Source: Methylobacter sp. S3L5C (GTDB lineage: Bacteria > Pseudomonadota > Gammaproteobacteria > Methylococcales > Methylomonadaceae). Taken from it: a stretch of DNA of 64,000 nucleotides. Under the pieces are notes generated by a model. That model was given only the letters and a program-made list of their open reading frames with translations, was not told where the DNA came from and searched no databases. This document shows, one piece after another, positions 52,528 to 60,646 of this stretch (positions are counted from its first letter, which is position 1; each line of letters opens with the position of its first letter). Location of the stretch: contig NZ_CP076024.1 of NCBI RefSeq assembly GCF_022788635.1, positions 4,441,503-4,505,502 of the forward strand. The letters are read 5' to 3'. Position numbers and translations under genes: made by a program.

Positions 52528-52681
52528 CTTCCCGATACCATCCCTTCAAGGGCTGTTATCGGTTGAGTATTACAGAAAAAAGAGCCGATTTAATGCACAA
52601 GCATCTTCCCGATACCATCCCTTCAATGGATGTTATCGGTTGAGTATTACAGAAAAAAGAGCCTATTTAATGCACAATAAC
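52528..52681 (+). repeat. 77-bp tandem duplication
   Basis: Two copies of a 77-bp unit starting CTTCCCGATACCATCCC at 52528 and 52605, with only a few differences. It lies in a short non-coding gap between element genes. Confidence 0.85.
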
Positions 52682-52709
52682 CGCAATATCACCGAAGAAG
52701 ACGGCAATA

Positions 52710-52973
52710 ATGGTTAAAGTCATCCGCCCGCTATTTTCAGATTCAGCCAAAGGCAACCTTGGCAATATTGGCGCGTTTCGCCAAGGACAAACCGGGCCAC
52801 AGTTTATCCCGTTAAGCGTACCAACCGACCGGAAAACCGCCAAACAGCTACGCCTGCGCGCCTGTTTTTCAGTGGCCAAAAAAGCCCATGCCGCCATCCC
52901 GAGCGGATCACGGCCCCGGTGGGGCGTTTATTGGCGGCAATACTTACAGGAGCATCCGGGATGCCGACAGTAA
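52710..52973 (+). CDS. Small PLFS-family protein 2 (87 aa)
   Basis: It begins M-V-K-V-I-R-P-L-F-S-D-S-A-K-G-N-L, the shared N-terminal signature. The C-terminal half is shorter than in the other members (R-W-G-V-Y-W-R-Q-Y-L). It overlaps the next gene by 13 bp. Confidence 0.65.
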   Translation: MVKVIRPLFSDSAKGNLGNIGAFRQGQTGPQFIPLSVPTDRKTAKQLRLRACFSVAKKAHAAIPSGSRPRWGVYWRQYLQEHPGCRQ

Positions 52974-53329
52974 AAAAACCTGTGCATCAAGTCACCGTCG
53001 CCGTTACCGGCAAATTCCATGACGGCTACAACCCGTTAACCGGCAAACCCTTCAAACTGGTTTACCAGCGCGTCCGTAAAGGCTTGGGCAACATAGAAAA
53101 TCGGGGCCGCATGGATTTACAAATCCGCATCCAGGTCAGTATCCGGGACAAACAATCACCCACCCAATTACAAAGCCGGAAGCGCCTGGCAGCGGCAACC
53201 GCCGCCTATAAACACCTGGACAACACGGCAAAAACCGATTGGTGCCGGCAAGCCGCCAAATTACGCATGACCGGTTTTAACCTGTATATTCGCCGCTATT
53301 GCAAAGCCCATCCCTTAACGGAATTTTAA
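52961..53329 (+). CDS. Small PLFS-family protein 3 (122 aa)
   Basis: ATG 52961 (SD AGGAG) gives a 122-residue protein with A-V-T-G-K-F-H-D-G and F-K-L-V-Y-Q-R-V-R near its start. The shared C-terminal pattern A-T-A-A-Y-K-H-L-D ... D-W-C-R-Q-A-A ... G-F-N-L-Y-I-R follows. It is more basic than its paralogues. Confidence 0.7.
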   Translation: MPTVKKPVHQVTVAVTGKFHDGYNPLTGKPFKLVYQRVRKGLGNIENRGRMDLQIRIQVSIRDKQSPTQLQSRKRLAAATAAYKHLDNTAKTDWCRQAAKLRMTGFNLYIRRYCKAHPLTEF

Positions 53330-53331
53330 CC

Positions 53332-53712
53332 ATGGCCAAAGTCACCACCCCGTTGTTTTCAAAAACCGCACACGGCAATATCGCCAAGGGCGGGATGCAA
53401 TACCGTTCCGGCCAGTGGGGCAGCCATGTTTACAAACCGCTGGCACCCGGCAAACAAAACCAACAAGCGCCATCACCGGCCCAGGCTAAACAACGCGAGC
53501 GCTTTAACGGCATTTGTACCGCCTGGCACTTGTTAAGCAAGCAAGAACAAGACGATTACCGGCAACAAGCCGCCGAAATCGGCGGCCTCAATGGCTGGAA
53601 TTTATATGTCTCGTTGGGCTTGGCCAAATCCATTTATCCGCCGGATACCTTGCTGACTTTGGATAGCTTGCCGTTGGTGAACGAGTACAGCGAAAGGATA
53701 GAGGTTGATTAA
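53332..53712 (+). CDS. Small PLFS-family protein 4 (126 aa)
   Basis: It begins M-A-K-V-T-T-P-L-F-S-K-T-A-H-G-N-I. The C-terminal half has R-F-N-G-I-C-T-A-W-H-L-L ... D-D-Y-R-Q-Q-A-A ... G-W-N-L-Y-V-S, the best match to member 1. It lies two bases after the previous stop. Confidence 0.7.
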   Translation: MAKVTTPLFSKTAHGNIAKGGMQYRSGQWGSHVYKPLAPGKQNQQAPSPAQAKQRERFNGICTAWHLLSKQEQDDYRQQAAEIGGLNGWNLYVSLGLAKSIYPPDTLLTLDSLPLVNEYSERIEVD

Positions 53713-53720
53713 CCAAGGCC

Positions 53721-54308
53721 ATGCCACACATCAACGAGTTAATTTTACTGGCCAGACCGGTTCAAGCCACCGACAGCTTAATCATAGAAGCGCCGGAAGG
53801 CACACGGCGCCTGGCAGCAACCGCGTTTAAAGGTGAAACCGGTGAGCGTGGTTTTACCGGCGCTAAAGGCGACCAAGGCGAACAGGGAGCCACCGGACAA
53901 CAAGGTGACCAAGGCCCACCCGGCACCGCCTCAGGCATTCGGGAAACCGCCACAGTAACCACCGGCATCATTGCCAATCTTAATTGGGAAACCGGCAAAT
54001 TTAGTATGGCAACCTCGTTCGAGCTACTACAGGTCGTATTATCCAGCGCCGCCAGAATCCGCTTGTACAACAGCGCAGCGAACAGAGATGCCGATGTCGG
54101 GCGTTCAGTATTTCAGGCACCCACGCAGGGCATGGGCTTAATCCTGGATATCAACGCCGTTAGCGTATTGTCCCAATCGCTGGACCCACACGCGCACGGC
54201 TCCAACATGGAAGCGGTGCCATCCGACACTATTTATTACACCATCACCAATAACGGCGCACCGGCAGTAATCACCGTGGCGTTTACTTTTTTAAGAAAGG
54301 AACACTAA
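53721..54308 (+). CDS. Collagen-like repeat protein (195 aa)
   Basis: Residues 35-70 carry G-X-Y triplets (G-E-T-G-E-R-G-F-T-G-A-K-G-D-Q-G, then G-Q-Q-G-D-Q-G-P-P-G-T), a phage collagen-like linker that trimerises. A beta-rich C-terminal domain of about 120 residues follows (W-E-T-G-K-F-S-M-A-T-S-F-E-L-L). Such proteins form fibres or spikes, so it is most likely the receptor-binding or tail-like protein of the element. The next gene starts at its stop (TAATG). Confidence 0.8.
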   Translation: MPHINELILLARPVQATDSLIIEAPEGTRRLAATAFKGETGERGFTGAKGDQGEQGATGQQGDQGPPGTASGIRETATVTTGIIANLNWETGKFSMATSFELLQVVLSSAARIRLYNSAANRDADVGRSVFQAPTQGMGLILDINAVSVLSQSLDPHAHGSNMEAVPSDTIYYTITNNGAPAVITVAFTFLRKEH

Positions 54309-55168
54309 TGGCCACTTTATTCACCAACAGCCTGTATAACTCCAACAGCACCGATACCCTGTTCAGGGCCTGGGCGACTTTCATCCACAGTGTTTTTATG
54401 CTCGGCTTTGTCAATGTTACCGATGCCGCGCAACTTGATTTAACCACCGTATTAAAACCGGCGGCAACCCAGACCAGCATGGGCTTTAAGGTTTACCGTA
54501 CCAATGACGGCTTAACCCCCGTTTTTATCAAAGTGGAATTTGGCAGCGGAGCGGCCGTCTTGCAACCGTCAATCTGGATCACCGTCGGCACCACTTACAC
54601 CGTAGGCGGCACCATGACCGGCGTTATCTTGTTACCGCGTTTACAACTGACCAACACCACCAACGATATCATCAACCCGCATGTCTGTTTTGGCAGCGGT
54701 GCCAGTAACCGCGTGTGTTTTGCGCTGTTTACCAGTGTCACAACCGGCCCGTTCTGGTTTAGTCTGGAACGGCGCAAAGATGCCAATATTACTGATGTCG
54801 ATACCGGTATTTTACTGGATGGCGGTTTAAGCACCTCCGCGCATTGGTCGTTATGTGCACCCTTTACCGGCGTTATTCCGGTTAAAGAAAACGGTTGTCA
54901 GTTTATCTTGTCGTCCAACAATCCGGCAGCGTATGGCAACGCCATCCCGGAAGGTTTGCGGATTCCCTGCCTGGGCCCCAGTGAACCACCGGGGATGAAT
55001 GTGGCCTTTTGCAATGGCAATGATTACGGCCCTTATGCAGAACCCACCTTAACCATCAATGTCACCGACATTAAATTCAAACAGTGCGGCACCTTAATAA
55101 CCACCTTGCGCTGTGGCGGAGCGTCCTGTGTTGATGCCGCTACGCGCTTGTTGTTGCGGTACGATTAA
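54308..55168 (+). CDS. Unknown element protein (286 aa)
   Basis: A 286-residue beta-rich, soluble protein without a signal peptide. It follows the collagen-like gene with a one-base overlap and overlaps the next gene likewise, so all three appear translationally coupled. It is rich in T, G and V (for example V-G-G-T-M-T-G-V-I-L-L-P-R-L) with a cysteine-rich end (C-G-G-A-S-C). A fibre-associated or baseplate-like role is possible but unproven. Confidence 0.6.
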   Translation: MATLFTNSLYNSNSTDTLFRAWATFIHSVFMLGFVNVTDAAQLDLTTVLKPAATQTSMGFKVYRTNDGLTPVFIKVEFGSGAAVLQPSIWITVGTTYTVGGTMTGVILLPRLQLTNTTNDIINPHVCFGSGASNRVCFALFTSVTTGPFWFSLERRKDANITDVDTGILLDGGLSTSAHWSLCAPFTGVIPVKENGCQFILSSNNPAAYGNAIPEGLRIPCLGPSEPPGMNVAFCNGNDYGPYAEPTLTINVTDIKFKQCGTLITTLRCGGASCVDAATRLLLRYD

Positions 55169-55599
55169 TGACTACGGCAACCGGTTGTCAGTACGGCTTA
55201 GCCGCCACCTTTGCCTGTGCCACACAGCGGCAACTGATCGGCAATTATGCCGCCAATTATCAGGCAATCATTTACCGGCACTGGTTACAAGATCCGGCGT
55301 TATTGGCCCTTATGAATACCGGCAACGCCAGTGTAAAACGCTACCAACGGGTATCCGATAAAGCCTTACTGGCCCTCATGAATAACGCCAACGCCAGCGT
55401 TACCCGTAGCGGCTTAACCTGTGTTAATGCCTGGAATATTACCAACCATCGCCGCTTTTTTGCCCTACCCGGATCCGGCGGCAGCGAAATAAATAACTGG
55501 GTTATTCAACAAATCCGCTCAGGTATCGGCGGGCCATTGCCGGGCGGCAGCCAAACCACCCTAAAAACCACCGGCCAACTATGGCCAAGATACTATTAA
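55168..55599 (+). CDS. Unknown element protein (143 aa)
   Basis: A 143-residue protein with an internal repeat of L-L-A-L-M-N-x-x-N-A-S-V and cysteines near the start (G-C-Q-Y-G-L-A-A-T-F-A-C). It ends at a TAA before the direct repeats. No family recognised. Confidence 0.55.
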   Translation: MTTATGCQYGLAATFACATQRQLIGNYAANYQAIIYRHWLQDPALLALMNTGNASVKRYQRVSDKALLALMNNANASVTRSGLTCVNAWNITNHRRFFALPGSGGSEINNWVIQQIRSGIGGPLPGGSQTTLKTTGQLWPRYY

Positions 55600-55697
55600 A
55601 TCAACCCATCCCGTAACGTCCCACCTCACTATCCCGTCATTCCGGCAGCTCATACCTGAAATTCACCACCACCAAGATACCATTAAAGCCAGTCATC

Positions 55698-55954
55698 CCG
55701 TTTACCGCGCCGAGTAGCGAAGCGGTTAACAGGACAAGCCCGTCAGGGGCGTGGCAAGGATGCCACGCCTTGCCAAAGGGACAGGAGTCCCTTTTGGCAA
55801 GCCCCTGTTAAAAGCGAGGTGCGAAGGATGAAGCGGCAACCGGGCGGCTTTTCTTTTGGAACCTTTTCTTTGGCCGAACAAAGAAAAGCATCTCGCCTTC
55901 GGGTGCGAAAACCCGATCAACAAAATCCGTCGCGATAGCGACACTAAAACCCAC
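55698..55954 (+). repeat. 257-bp direct repeat, copy A, with AGGA-loop hairpins
   Basis: It is about 95% identical to 55972-56228. Each copy has two strong hairpins: GGCGTGGCA-AGGA-TGCCACGCC and CTTGCCAAAGGGAC-AGGA-GTCCCTTTTGGCAAG (short mismatch), both with the loop AGGA. It also holds short coding frames in the repeated part, which I do not call genes. Confidence 0.85.
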
Positions 55955-55971
55955 TATATAATTATCATAAT

Positions 55972-56228
55972 CCCGTTTACCGCGCCGAGCAGCGAAGCGG
56001 TTAACAGGACAAGCCCGTCAGGGGCGTGGCAAGGATGCCACGCCTTGCCAAAGGGACAGGAGTCCCTTTTGGCAAGCCCCTGTTAAAAGCAAGCTGTGAA
56101 GGATGAAGCGGTAACCGGGCGGCTTTTTTTTTGGATACTTTTCTTTGGCCGAACAAAGAAAAGCATCTCGCCCTCGGGTGCGAAAACCCGATCAACAAAA
56201 CCCGTCGCGATAGCGACACTAAAACTCA
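55972..56228 (+). repeat. 257-bp direct repeat, copy B
   Basis: Second copy, 274 bp downstream of copy A. It has the same two AGGA-loop hairpins with few changes. Confidence 0.85.
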
Positions 56229-56295
56229 CCACCCATGCCAAAAACCAAATAATCAACCCATCACCATCAAGTTACCAATAAATCAAGCACTTAAC

Positions 56296-56326
56296 TTGAC
56301 AGTGCTTCGTTTGAGGGGATTAAAAT
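56296..56326 (+). promoter_or_regulatory. Promoter of the last PLFS-family gene
   Basis: TTGACA at 56296-56301 and TAAAAT at 56321-56326, separated by 19 bp. Suitably placed 38 bp before ATG 56364, with an SD-like GAGAGGTGG just upstream of the ATG. Confidence 0.55.
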
Positions 56327-56363
56327 CAATACCGTTTAATAATCACACCAGAGAGGTGGCGAA

Positions 56364-56912
56364 ATGGCAAAAGTATCAGGCCCGTTGATGTCAATGGACG
56401 CATCCGGTAAATTTGGCGGCACAATCGTGTTTTCAAAATGGAAAGGACGCAACGTAGTACGGCAGTTAGTGGTTCCGGCCAACCCAAACAGCGCCGGACA
56501 AGAAGCCGCGCGTAACCGCACCCGCGTTACCGGTGCCTTGCAAGGTTGGGTCAACAGCACGGCAATGCTCGCACCCACCCAAACCCTCACCGATAAACTG
56601 CGCATTAAGGCAGTCACTCCCGGTGGTTTTGCCTGGAACGGTTTTTTAACCCAAACCTTAATCGGTTCCGGCGGCTTAACCTACGATGCCGCAACAGCAG
56701 CTTATGCCGCCTTAAGTGCGCCGCAAAAAGCGGCTTGGGAAGCGGCAACCGATGACCTGGTGCCGGTAATCAATGACGTTTACCAAACTATCGAAGGTGG
56801 TGGCGCAGGTACCCCGATCACCGACGGCGAAGTGTTCTTTATCCTGCAATACGGTTTAAGCCTGTTGGGCTTGGCCGATATGCCGGGGGCGGTACCGCCG
56901 GTTTATAGCTAA
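56364..56912 (+). CDS. PLFS-family protein 5 (182 aa)
   Basis: The longest family member. Its start M-A-K-V-S-G-P-L-M-S-M-D-A-S-G-K-F-G matches the family signature, and it has V-V-P-A-N-P-N-S-A-G-Q-E-A-A-R. The second half (about 120-160) has A-A-Y-A-A-L-S-A-P-Q-K-A-A-W-E-A-A. It has its own promoter and terminator and could be the most expressed particle component. The stop is followed at once by a terminator. A decayed copy of its 3' end lies at 63068-63198. Confidence 0.75.
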   Translation: MAKVSGPLMSMDASGKFGGTIVFSKWKGRNVVRQLVVPANPNSAGQEAARNRTRVTGALQGWVNSTAMLAPTQTLTDKLRIKAVTPGGFAWNGFLTQTLIGSGGLTYDAATAAYAALSAPQKAAWEAATDDLVPVINDVYQTIEGGGAGTPITDGEVFFILQYGLSLLGLADMPGAVPPVYS

Positions 56913-56933
56913 AGTTTGTTGGTTTTTAGGGCT

Positions 56934-56968
56934 AAAGCCTCATGATTCAGGTCATGGGGCTTTTTTTT
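56934..56968 (+). terminator. Terminator of PLFS-family protein 5
   Basis: AAAGCCTCATGA pairs imperfectly with TCATGGGGCTTT around a TTCAGG loop, followed by eight T. Confidence 0.85.
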
Positions 56969-57183
56969 GGTGAATTTTTGATGTACTGACAAGAGGTGAA
57001 TTATTGTTTTCTGATTGTCAGTAATCGATCCAAACCGGACGATGAAATGGTTAGATTTTTTAGGGTAGAGCTAACCGGATGCCACGGAAATCTGAAAAAT
57101 AAAGCCGAGTTATAACTACGTCCCGGTTGAGCGTAATGTTAGACCAAATGTGTGATTGCAAGACTTGACCCCGTACTTTTTTC

Positions 57184-57305
57184 GGGTAAGGGGCGTTAAT
57201 AACCGTATTGCCGGGGCGAAAGTATTGATTGCACTTGATCCGGCCCTGGGCGCGTCGATTATCGGCGATGCACCGGATTTACCGGGCTATGTGGTGGATA
57301 TTTAA
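57184..57305 (+). pseudogene. C-terminal remnant of an unknown protein
   Basis: An in-frame stretch without a start reads N-R-I-A-G-A-K-V-L-I-A-L-D-P-A-L-G-A-S and ends Y-V-V-D-I before a TAA. It lies between the PLFS element and the 378-residue gene. Probably a scrap of a truncated gene. Confidence 0.4.
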
Positions 57306-57366
57306 TATTATTTTGGCAGTTTTTGACAAAGAAAAATTGAATAGGCTATACTGATCCCAACAAAAT

Positions 57367-57391
57367 AACCGCTATTATGCGGTTTTTTTTT
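57367..57391 (+). terminator. Hairpin AACCGC/GCGGTT with T-run
   Basis: A 6-bp stem with a 6-nt loop and a following run of T. It lies immediately upstream of the 378-residue gene; no gene directly precedes it. Confidence 0.75.
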
Positions 57392-57428
57392 ACGTTTTAC
57401 GCCAACATTGCACAAGAGGAGAAAGCGT

Positions 57429-58565
57429 ATGAGTCATGAATTTCTAAAACCTCGTCTTGTTGGTGAGCGATTTAACAAACATAGTGTTCCGCTCGAATTA
57501 TTAAAAGATTTCGCGGCACTTGAGGAAATGATTGTTGAAGTTGCAAAGTGGAAGTTTAAAGAATCTCATCCAAAACAAAAAAGAATACCAAGCGGATTTG
57601 GCAAAGACTTGTCATTACATATTTCAAATATTGAGAATGGTAGTGCCATTCCGGTTATTATCTTAATGTATGCAATGAGTTGCCCTGTAGACACACAGAC
57701 ACAGGTCGAGATGTATGATTCTCCAGATGTGTATTATTTTAAACAGGCAAGGGATCTTGTAATTGAAACAATAGCTTGCGCTGTACAAAGCAAACCTTTG
57801 CCTTTACCAGCACAATTTCTCGGGTATTTTGATCGCTTTGGCCGTGGATTGCGAGGCGATGAATATATTGAGTTTAATGATAATGAACTGGCTAAACTCA
57901 CGCTTGAAACTCGTGAAAAACTTATTCGTGCATCCAAGGTAGACGAGTGGACAGAGGATAGGGTATTAAAAGGTCGTATTTCTGAAGCTGATCAATCGCG
58001 TATGAGATTCGAGTTAGAATTAAAAAATGGCACAAAACTTAGAGCGCCGCTTACGAGTCAACATTTAGACACTATACTTGATGCTTTCAATAATTACGCC
58101 AATGATGCTAGGGTTGTGGTGCAAGGTGCTATCAAAATAGATAGACAGAATCAGCCTAAGTCCATCGAGTTCGTAGAGCACATTACTCTAATAGATCCAT
58201 TAGACGTCGATGAGCGCCTAGATGAGCTGGCTAAACTAGAGGATGGCTGGTTGGATGGTAAAGGGGTCGCTCTTAATCCTGAAAATTTGCTTTGGCTGGG
58301 CAAAAGCTTTGAATCAAAATTCGATGCTGACTTGCCGTTGCCTTACCTATACCCTACCAGCGATGGAAATATTCAAGCGGAATGGCCTATCGGAAACTGG
58401 GAAGCCTCTATAGAAATAAACTTAGATAAAAAATGCGCAGAATGGCAGGCGCTAAACCTAAAATCGGATAAATGTATAGATTCAGATTTTGATTTATCTA
58501 ATGACGATGGCTGGAGCAAACTTAACCAAGCATTAAAAGAATTGCATCCTGAAGAGAACGTATGA
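57429..58565 (+). CDS. Unknown protein of a two-gene cassette (378 aa)
   Basis: ATG 57429 with SD GAGGAG. The C-terminal third has D-G-W-L-D-G-K-G-V-A-L-N-P-E-N and P-L-P-Y-L-Y-P-T-S-D-G-N-I-Q-A-E-W, a pattern seen in uncharacterised proteins often found with a second small gene in mobile regions. The centre is rich in acidic and basic residues (T-R-E-K-L-I-R-A-S-K-V-D-E-W-T-E-D-R). No signal peptide or TM segment. The next gene overlaps by four bases (ATGA). Toxin-antitoxin or defence function is possible but not shown. Confidence 0.6.
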   Translation: MSHEFLKPRLVGERFNKHSVPLELLKDFAALEEMIVEVAKWKFKESHPKQKRIPSGFGKDLSLHISNIENGSAIPVIILMYAMSCPVDTQTQVEMYDSPDVYYFKQARDLVIETIACAVQSKPLPLPAQFLGYFDRFGRGLRGDEYIEFNDNELAKLTLETREKLIRASKVDEWTEDRVLKGRISEADQSRMRFELELKNGTKLRAPLTSQHLDTILDAFNNYANDARVVVQGAIKIDRQNQPKSIEFVEHITLIDPLDVDERLDELAKLEDGWLDGKGVALNPENLLWLGKSFESKFDADLPLPYLYPTSDGNIQAEWPIGNWEASIEINLDKKCAEWQALNLKSDKCIDSDFDLSNDDGWSKLNQALKELHPEENV

Positions 58566-58930
58566 ATCCAGAAACACTCTTAATGCGACAAATCAACCCA
58601 AGTTTCATTCAAAATGGGCGAGTCACTTCACAAGCATTTCGCCCAACACCAAAAGATGAAAACGAACTTTCCGTATATAACGGAGACTTGATCAGTCCAG
58701 AAAAGTCGTGGCTACATTTTACAGTTACACAATCTTTTAAATCAGCAGGGGTGATGGCTGTCAGCCATGAACAGTGCATCGAACAATCCGTCCCTGTCAT
58801 TTATAACGGAATACCTTTTACTGAGCATGCCTATCTGAGCTTTTCCAATATGAGCAAGAAAGAAATAGAAAGAAAGGCAAAGGTATTAATGTCTAAAGCT
58901 CAAGAGCGGAATTGGCTTTATCAGGCATAA
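58562..58930 (+). CDS. Unknown protein, partner of the 378-aa protein (122 aa)
   Basis: A 122-residue protein with R-Q-I-N-P-S-F-I-Q-N-G-R-V-T-S-Q-A-F-R-P-T-P-K-D near the start, V-S-H-E-Q-C-I-E in the middle and a helical C-terminus (M-S-K-K-E-I-E-R-K-A-K-V). The coupled start shows it is made together with the 378-residue protein. Small partner proteins with R-Q-I-N-P-x-F occur next to related genes elsewhere. It is followed by a terminator. Confidence 0.6.
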   Translation: MNPETLLMRQINPSFIQNGRVTSQAFRPTPKDENELSVYNGDLISPEKSWLHFTVTQSFKSAGVMAVSHEQCIEQSVPVIYNGIPFTEHAYLSFSNMSKKEIERKAKVLMSKAQERNWLYQA

Positions 58931-58952
58931 CTTATGAAATAACTATCCCATA

Positions 58953-58976
58953 AACCCACTCCGAGCGGGTTTTTTA
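58953..58976 (+). terminator. Terminator of the two-gene cassette
   Basis: AAACCC pairs with GGGTTT around ACTCCGAGC, followed by a T-run. Confidence 0.8.
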
Positions 58977-59029
58977 TTACCAAAATTCAGGTAGCCATTG
59001 CAGCTGCATTGGGAATCAAGAATCGATGC

Positions 59030-59122
59030 GGTCAGTGTCGTTGATTGTGACCCCATCGATTTTCAAACCCACTATCTTAAGCTCGTGGTTGTTTAGTTTT
59101 CAAAATCAACGACACTGACCCC
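59030..59122. repeat. Inverted repeat GGTCAGTGTCGTTGAT, target of an IS
   Basis: GGTCAGTGTCGTTGAT (59030-59045) and its perfect complement (59105-59120) flank a 59-bp spacer. The right arm contains the 12-bp GACACTGACCCC that was duplicated when the IS4-type element inserted. It may be a small palindromic repeat element. Confidence 0.7.
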
Positions 59123-60559
59123 AATGCCAGTAAGTTAAGATATAACGCTCTAATTATAAAGAGCTTTTATAGGCTGTAAAATGAATGTCATTCTTAATAT
59201 TTTTCAAAAGTCTCGGTGCCGAACGTCCCTCTCTAACGGCTTCTATTGTTATGGCGATGTAACTAATAAGTCGATTAATATCACACAAAAATCCGTCAGT
59301 TGAATGCCGGATAAAATTGATGACCTGATGCTTGGCTTTTGACAAGGCTTGGGCAAAATTCACTTGGTAATTCAAGCGTAAATGTTGCGTATTCTCGTCC
59401 ACTTTTTGTTGTGCCGCCATTGCCATTAACGCGGTTAAATTTGCAGCGATAATTTTGGCATAAAAATCTTGTTGAACTGAGAGCGCTGATTTACCGGAAA
59501 AATTCTCAATTTCAAGCCATTGTTTTAAGCGTTTATAATTTTCTTCAACGCCCCAGCGGAGATGATATAACGACTTAAATAAACTAGCTTCATAAAGCTC
59601 AGTATCCATGAGATTAGTAATCAGTACTTCTACCTCATTAGGAAGATCAACACGGACTAATCTGAGCTTTATCGGGGCACTTGATAATCCTTTTTCGACA
59701 CACGTTTTAATTGAAGGTTTATTGGGCTTAATTGTTACTATTGCCTGTCTTTTATTACTTTTAATAAAGTCTTTTACGACTAGGCTTTGCTTGGTTTTTG
59801 TCCGCATACAAAATGATTGTTTATGATGTAAATGAAAGGTATAGAGCCAGAATGCAGGGTAGCCACGATCATAAATAATCAAATCATTTTTACTCGCATG
59901 AGCCATGTGACTATCAATACAGGACTTTTCGGATTTAAGCCTGGGATGAATACAAGAATCGATGACTAAATGATTCAGAACATCATAGAAAACCGATGCC
60001 ATGCCCATGGTGCAAGACCCTTGCCCTGGTCGTCCTTTTTGAGTGCCAAAGTACTGAGTAATATCCGGTGTATTGGGCAAGCGAATGGAGGTACCATCAA
60101 TCGCGCATAAGCGAAAGCCTTTCCATAATTTCAAGTGCTCAGGGTGTTGGTAAGCCTGATTGATTACTAGCTGATTAAGCGCGATAAATGCGGTATGTGA
60201 AAGCTGTTTTCTGGACTGAAAAAAGGCCGACTTTGTGATCCACTGAGAGGCTTCTTTTTTATGATTAAGTACCTTAAAAAACTGGTCGAGTTCTACTTGA
60301 TTGGAATGCTTTCTAAAGTTAAGCAGATACAGTATTAAAGTAGAAAAATTGAGTGATCTGTTCCGTATAAAAGCGGTATTTGAAAGACGATGTTTGTCTA
60401 TAAATGAAAGGTCGTTAAGGGTATTGTTTATGAGTAGAAAAATGTTATTTAATGACTTTTCCAATGTTTTATGGTGGCCTTTATTTCATAGGTAATACGT
60501 GATTTTATTGCCTGTAATTTTAGCATAATCAGTTAGTTATGCCTTAACTTACTGGCATT
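59123..60559 (-). mobile_element. IS4-type insertion sequence with 12-bp target duplication
   Basis: The 1437-bp element has ends AATGCCAGTAAGTTAAG (both inward). It is flanked by the perfect 12-bp direct repeat GACACTGACCCC at 59111-59122 and 60560-60571. A 10-13-bp duplication is typical of the IS4 subgroup. Confidence 0.93.
59154..60464 (-). CDS. IS4-family transposase
   Basis: A 436-residue DDE transposase. D-G-T-S-I-R-L-P lies near residue 120 and the second aspartate in L-I-I-Y-D-R-G-Y-P near 200. The Y-x2-R-x3-E-x6-K signature reads Y-H-L-R-W-G-V-E-E-N-Y-K-R-L-K near 305. The frame is intact, so the element may be active. It is unrelated in sequence to the decayed IS4-type copy at 5623-7062. 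Confidence 0.93.
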   Translation of the reverse strand: MEKSLNNIFLLINNTLNDLSFIDKHRLSNTAFIRNRSLNFSTLILYLLNFRKHSNQVELDQFFKVLNHKKEASQWITKSAFFQSRKQLSHTAFIALNQLVINQAYQHPEHLKLWKGFRLCAIDGTSIRLPNTPDITQYFGTQKGRPGQGSCTMGMASVFYDVLNHLVIDSCIHPRLKSEKSCIDSHMAHASKNDLIIYDRGYPAFWLYTFHLHHKQSFCMRTKTKQSLVVKDFIKSNKRQAIVTIKPNKPSIKTCVEKGLSSAPIKLRLVRVDLPNEVEVLITNLMDTELYEASLFKSLYHLRWGVEENYKRLKQWLEIENFSGKSALSVQQDFYAKIIAANLTALMAMAAQQKVDENTQHLRLNYQVNFAQALSKAKHQVINFIRHSTDGFLCDINRLISYIAITIEAVREGRSAPRLLKNIKNDIHFTAYKSSL

Positions 60560-60646
60560 GACACTGACCCCATTGATTCCGTTAGGCAGGTATAGCTGCT
60601 TGGTTCAGGCAGGGTAAAAACGTGAATAACGGGGTTGCAAACCTCG

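Noticed and set aside
52478-52681. CRISPR-like array because of tandem repeats
   Set aside because: Only two 77-bp units directly adjoining each other, no regular spacers and no cas genes.
55726-56219. Repeated 72-codon minus-strand frames in the 257-bp direct repeats
   Set aside because: They follow the repeat structure and hairpins, and lack ribosome binding sites. The similarity comes from DNA repetition rather than protein selection.
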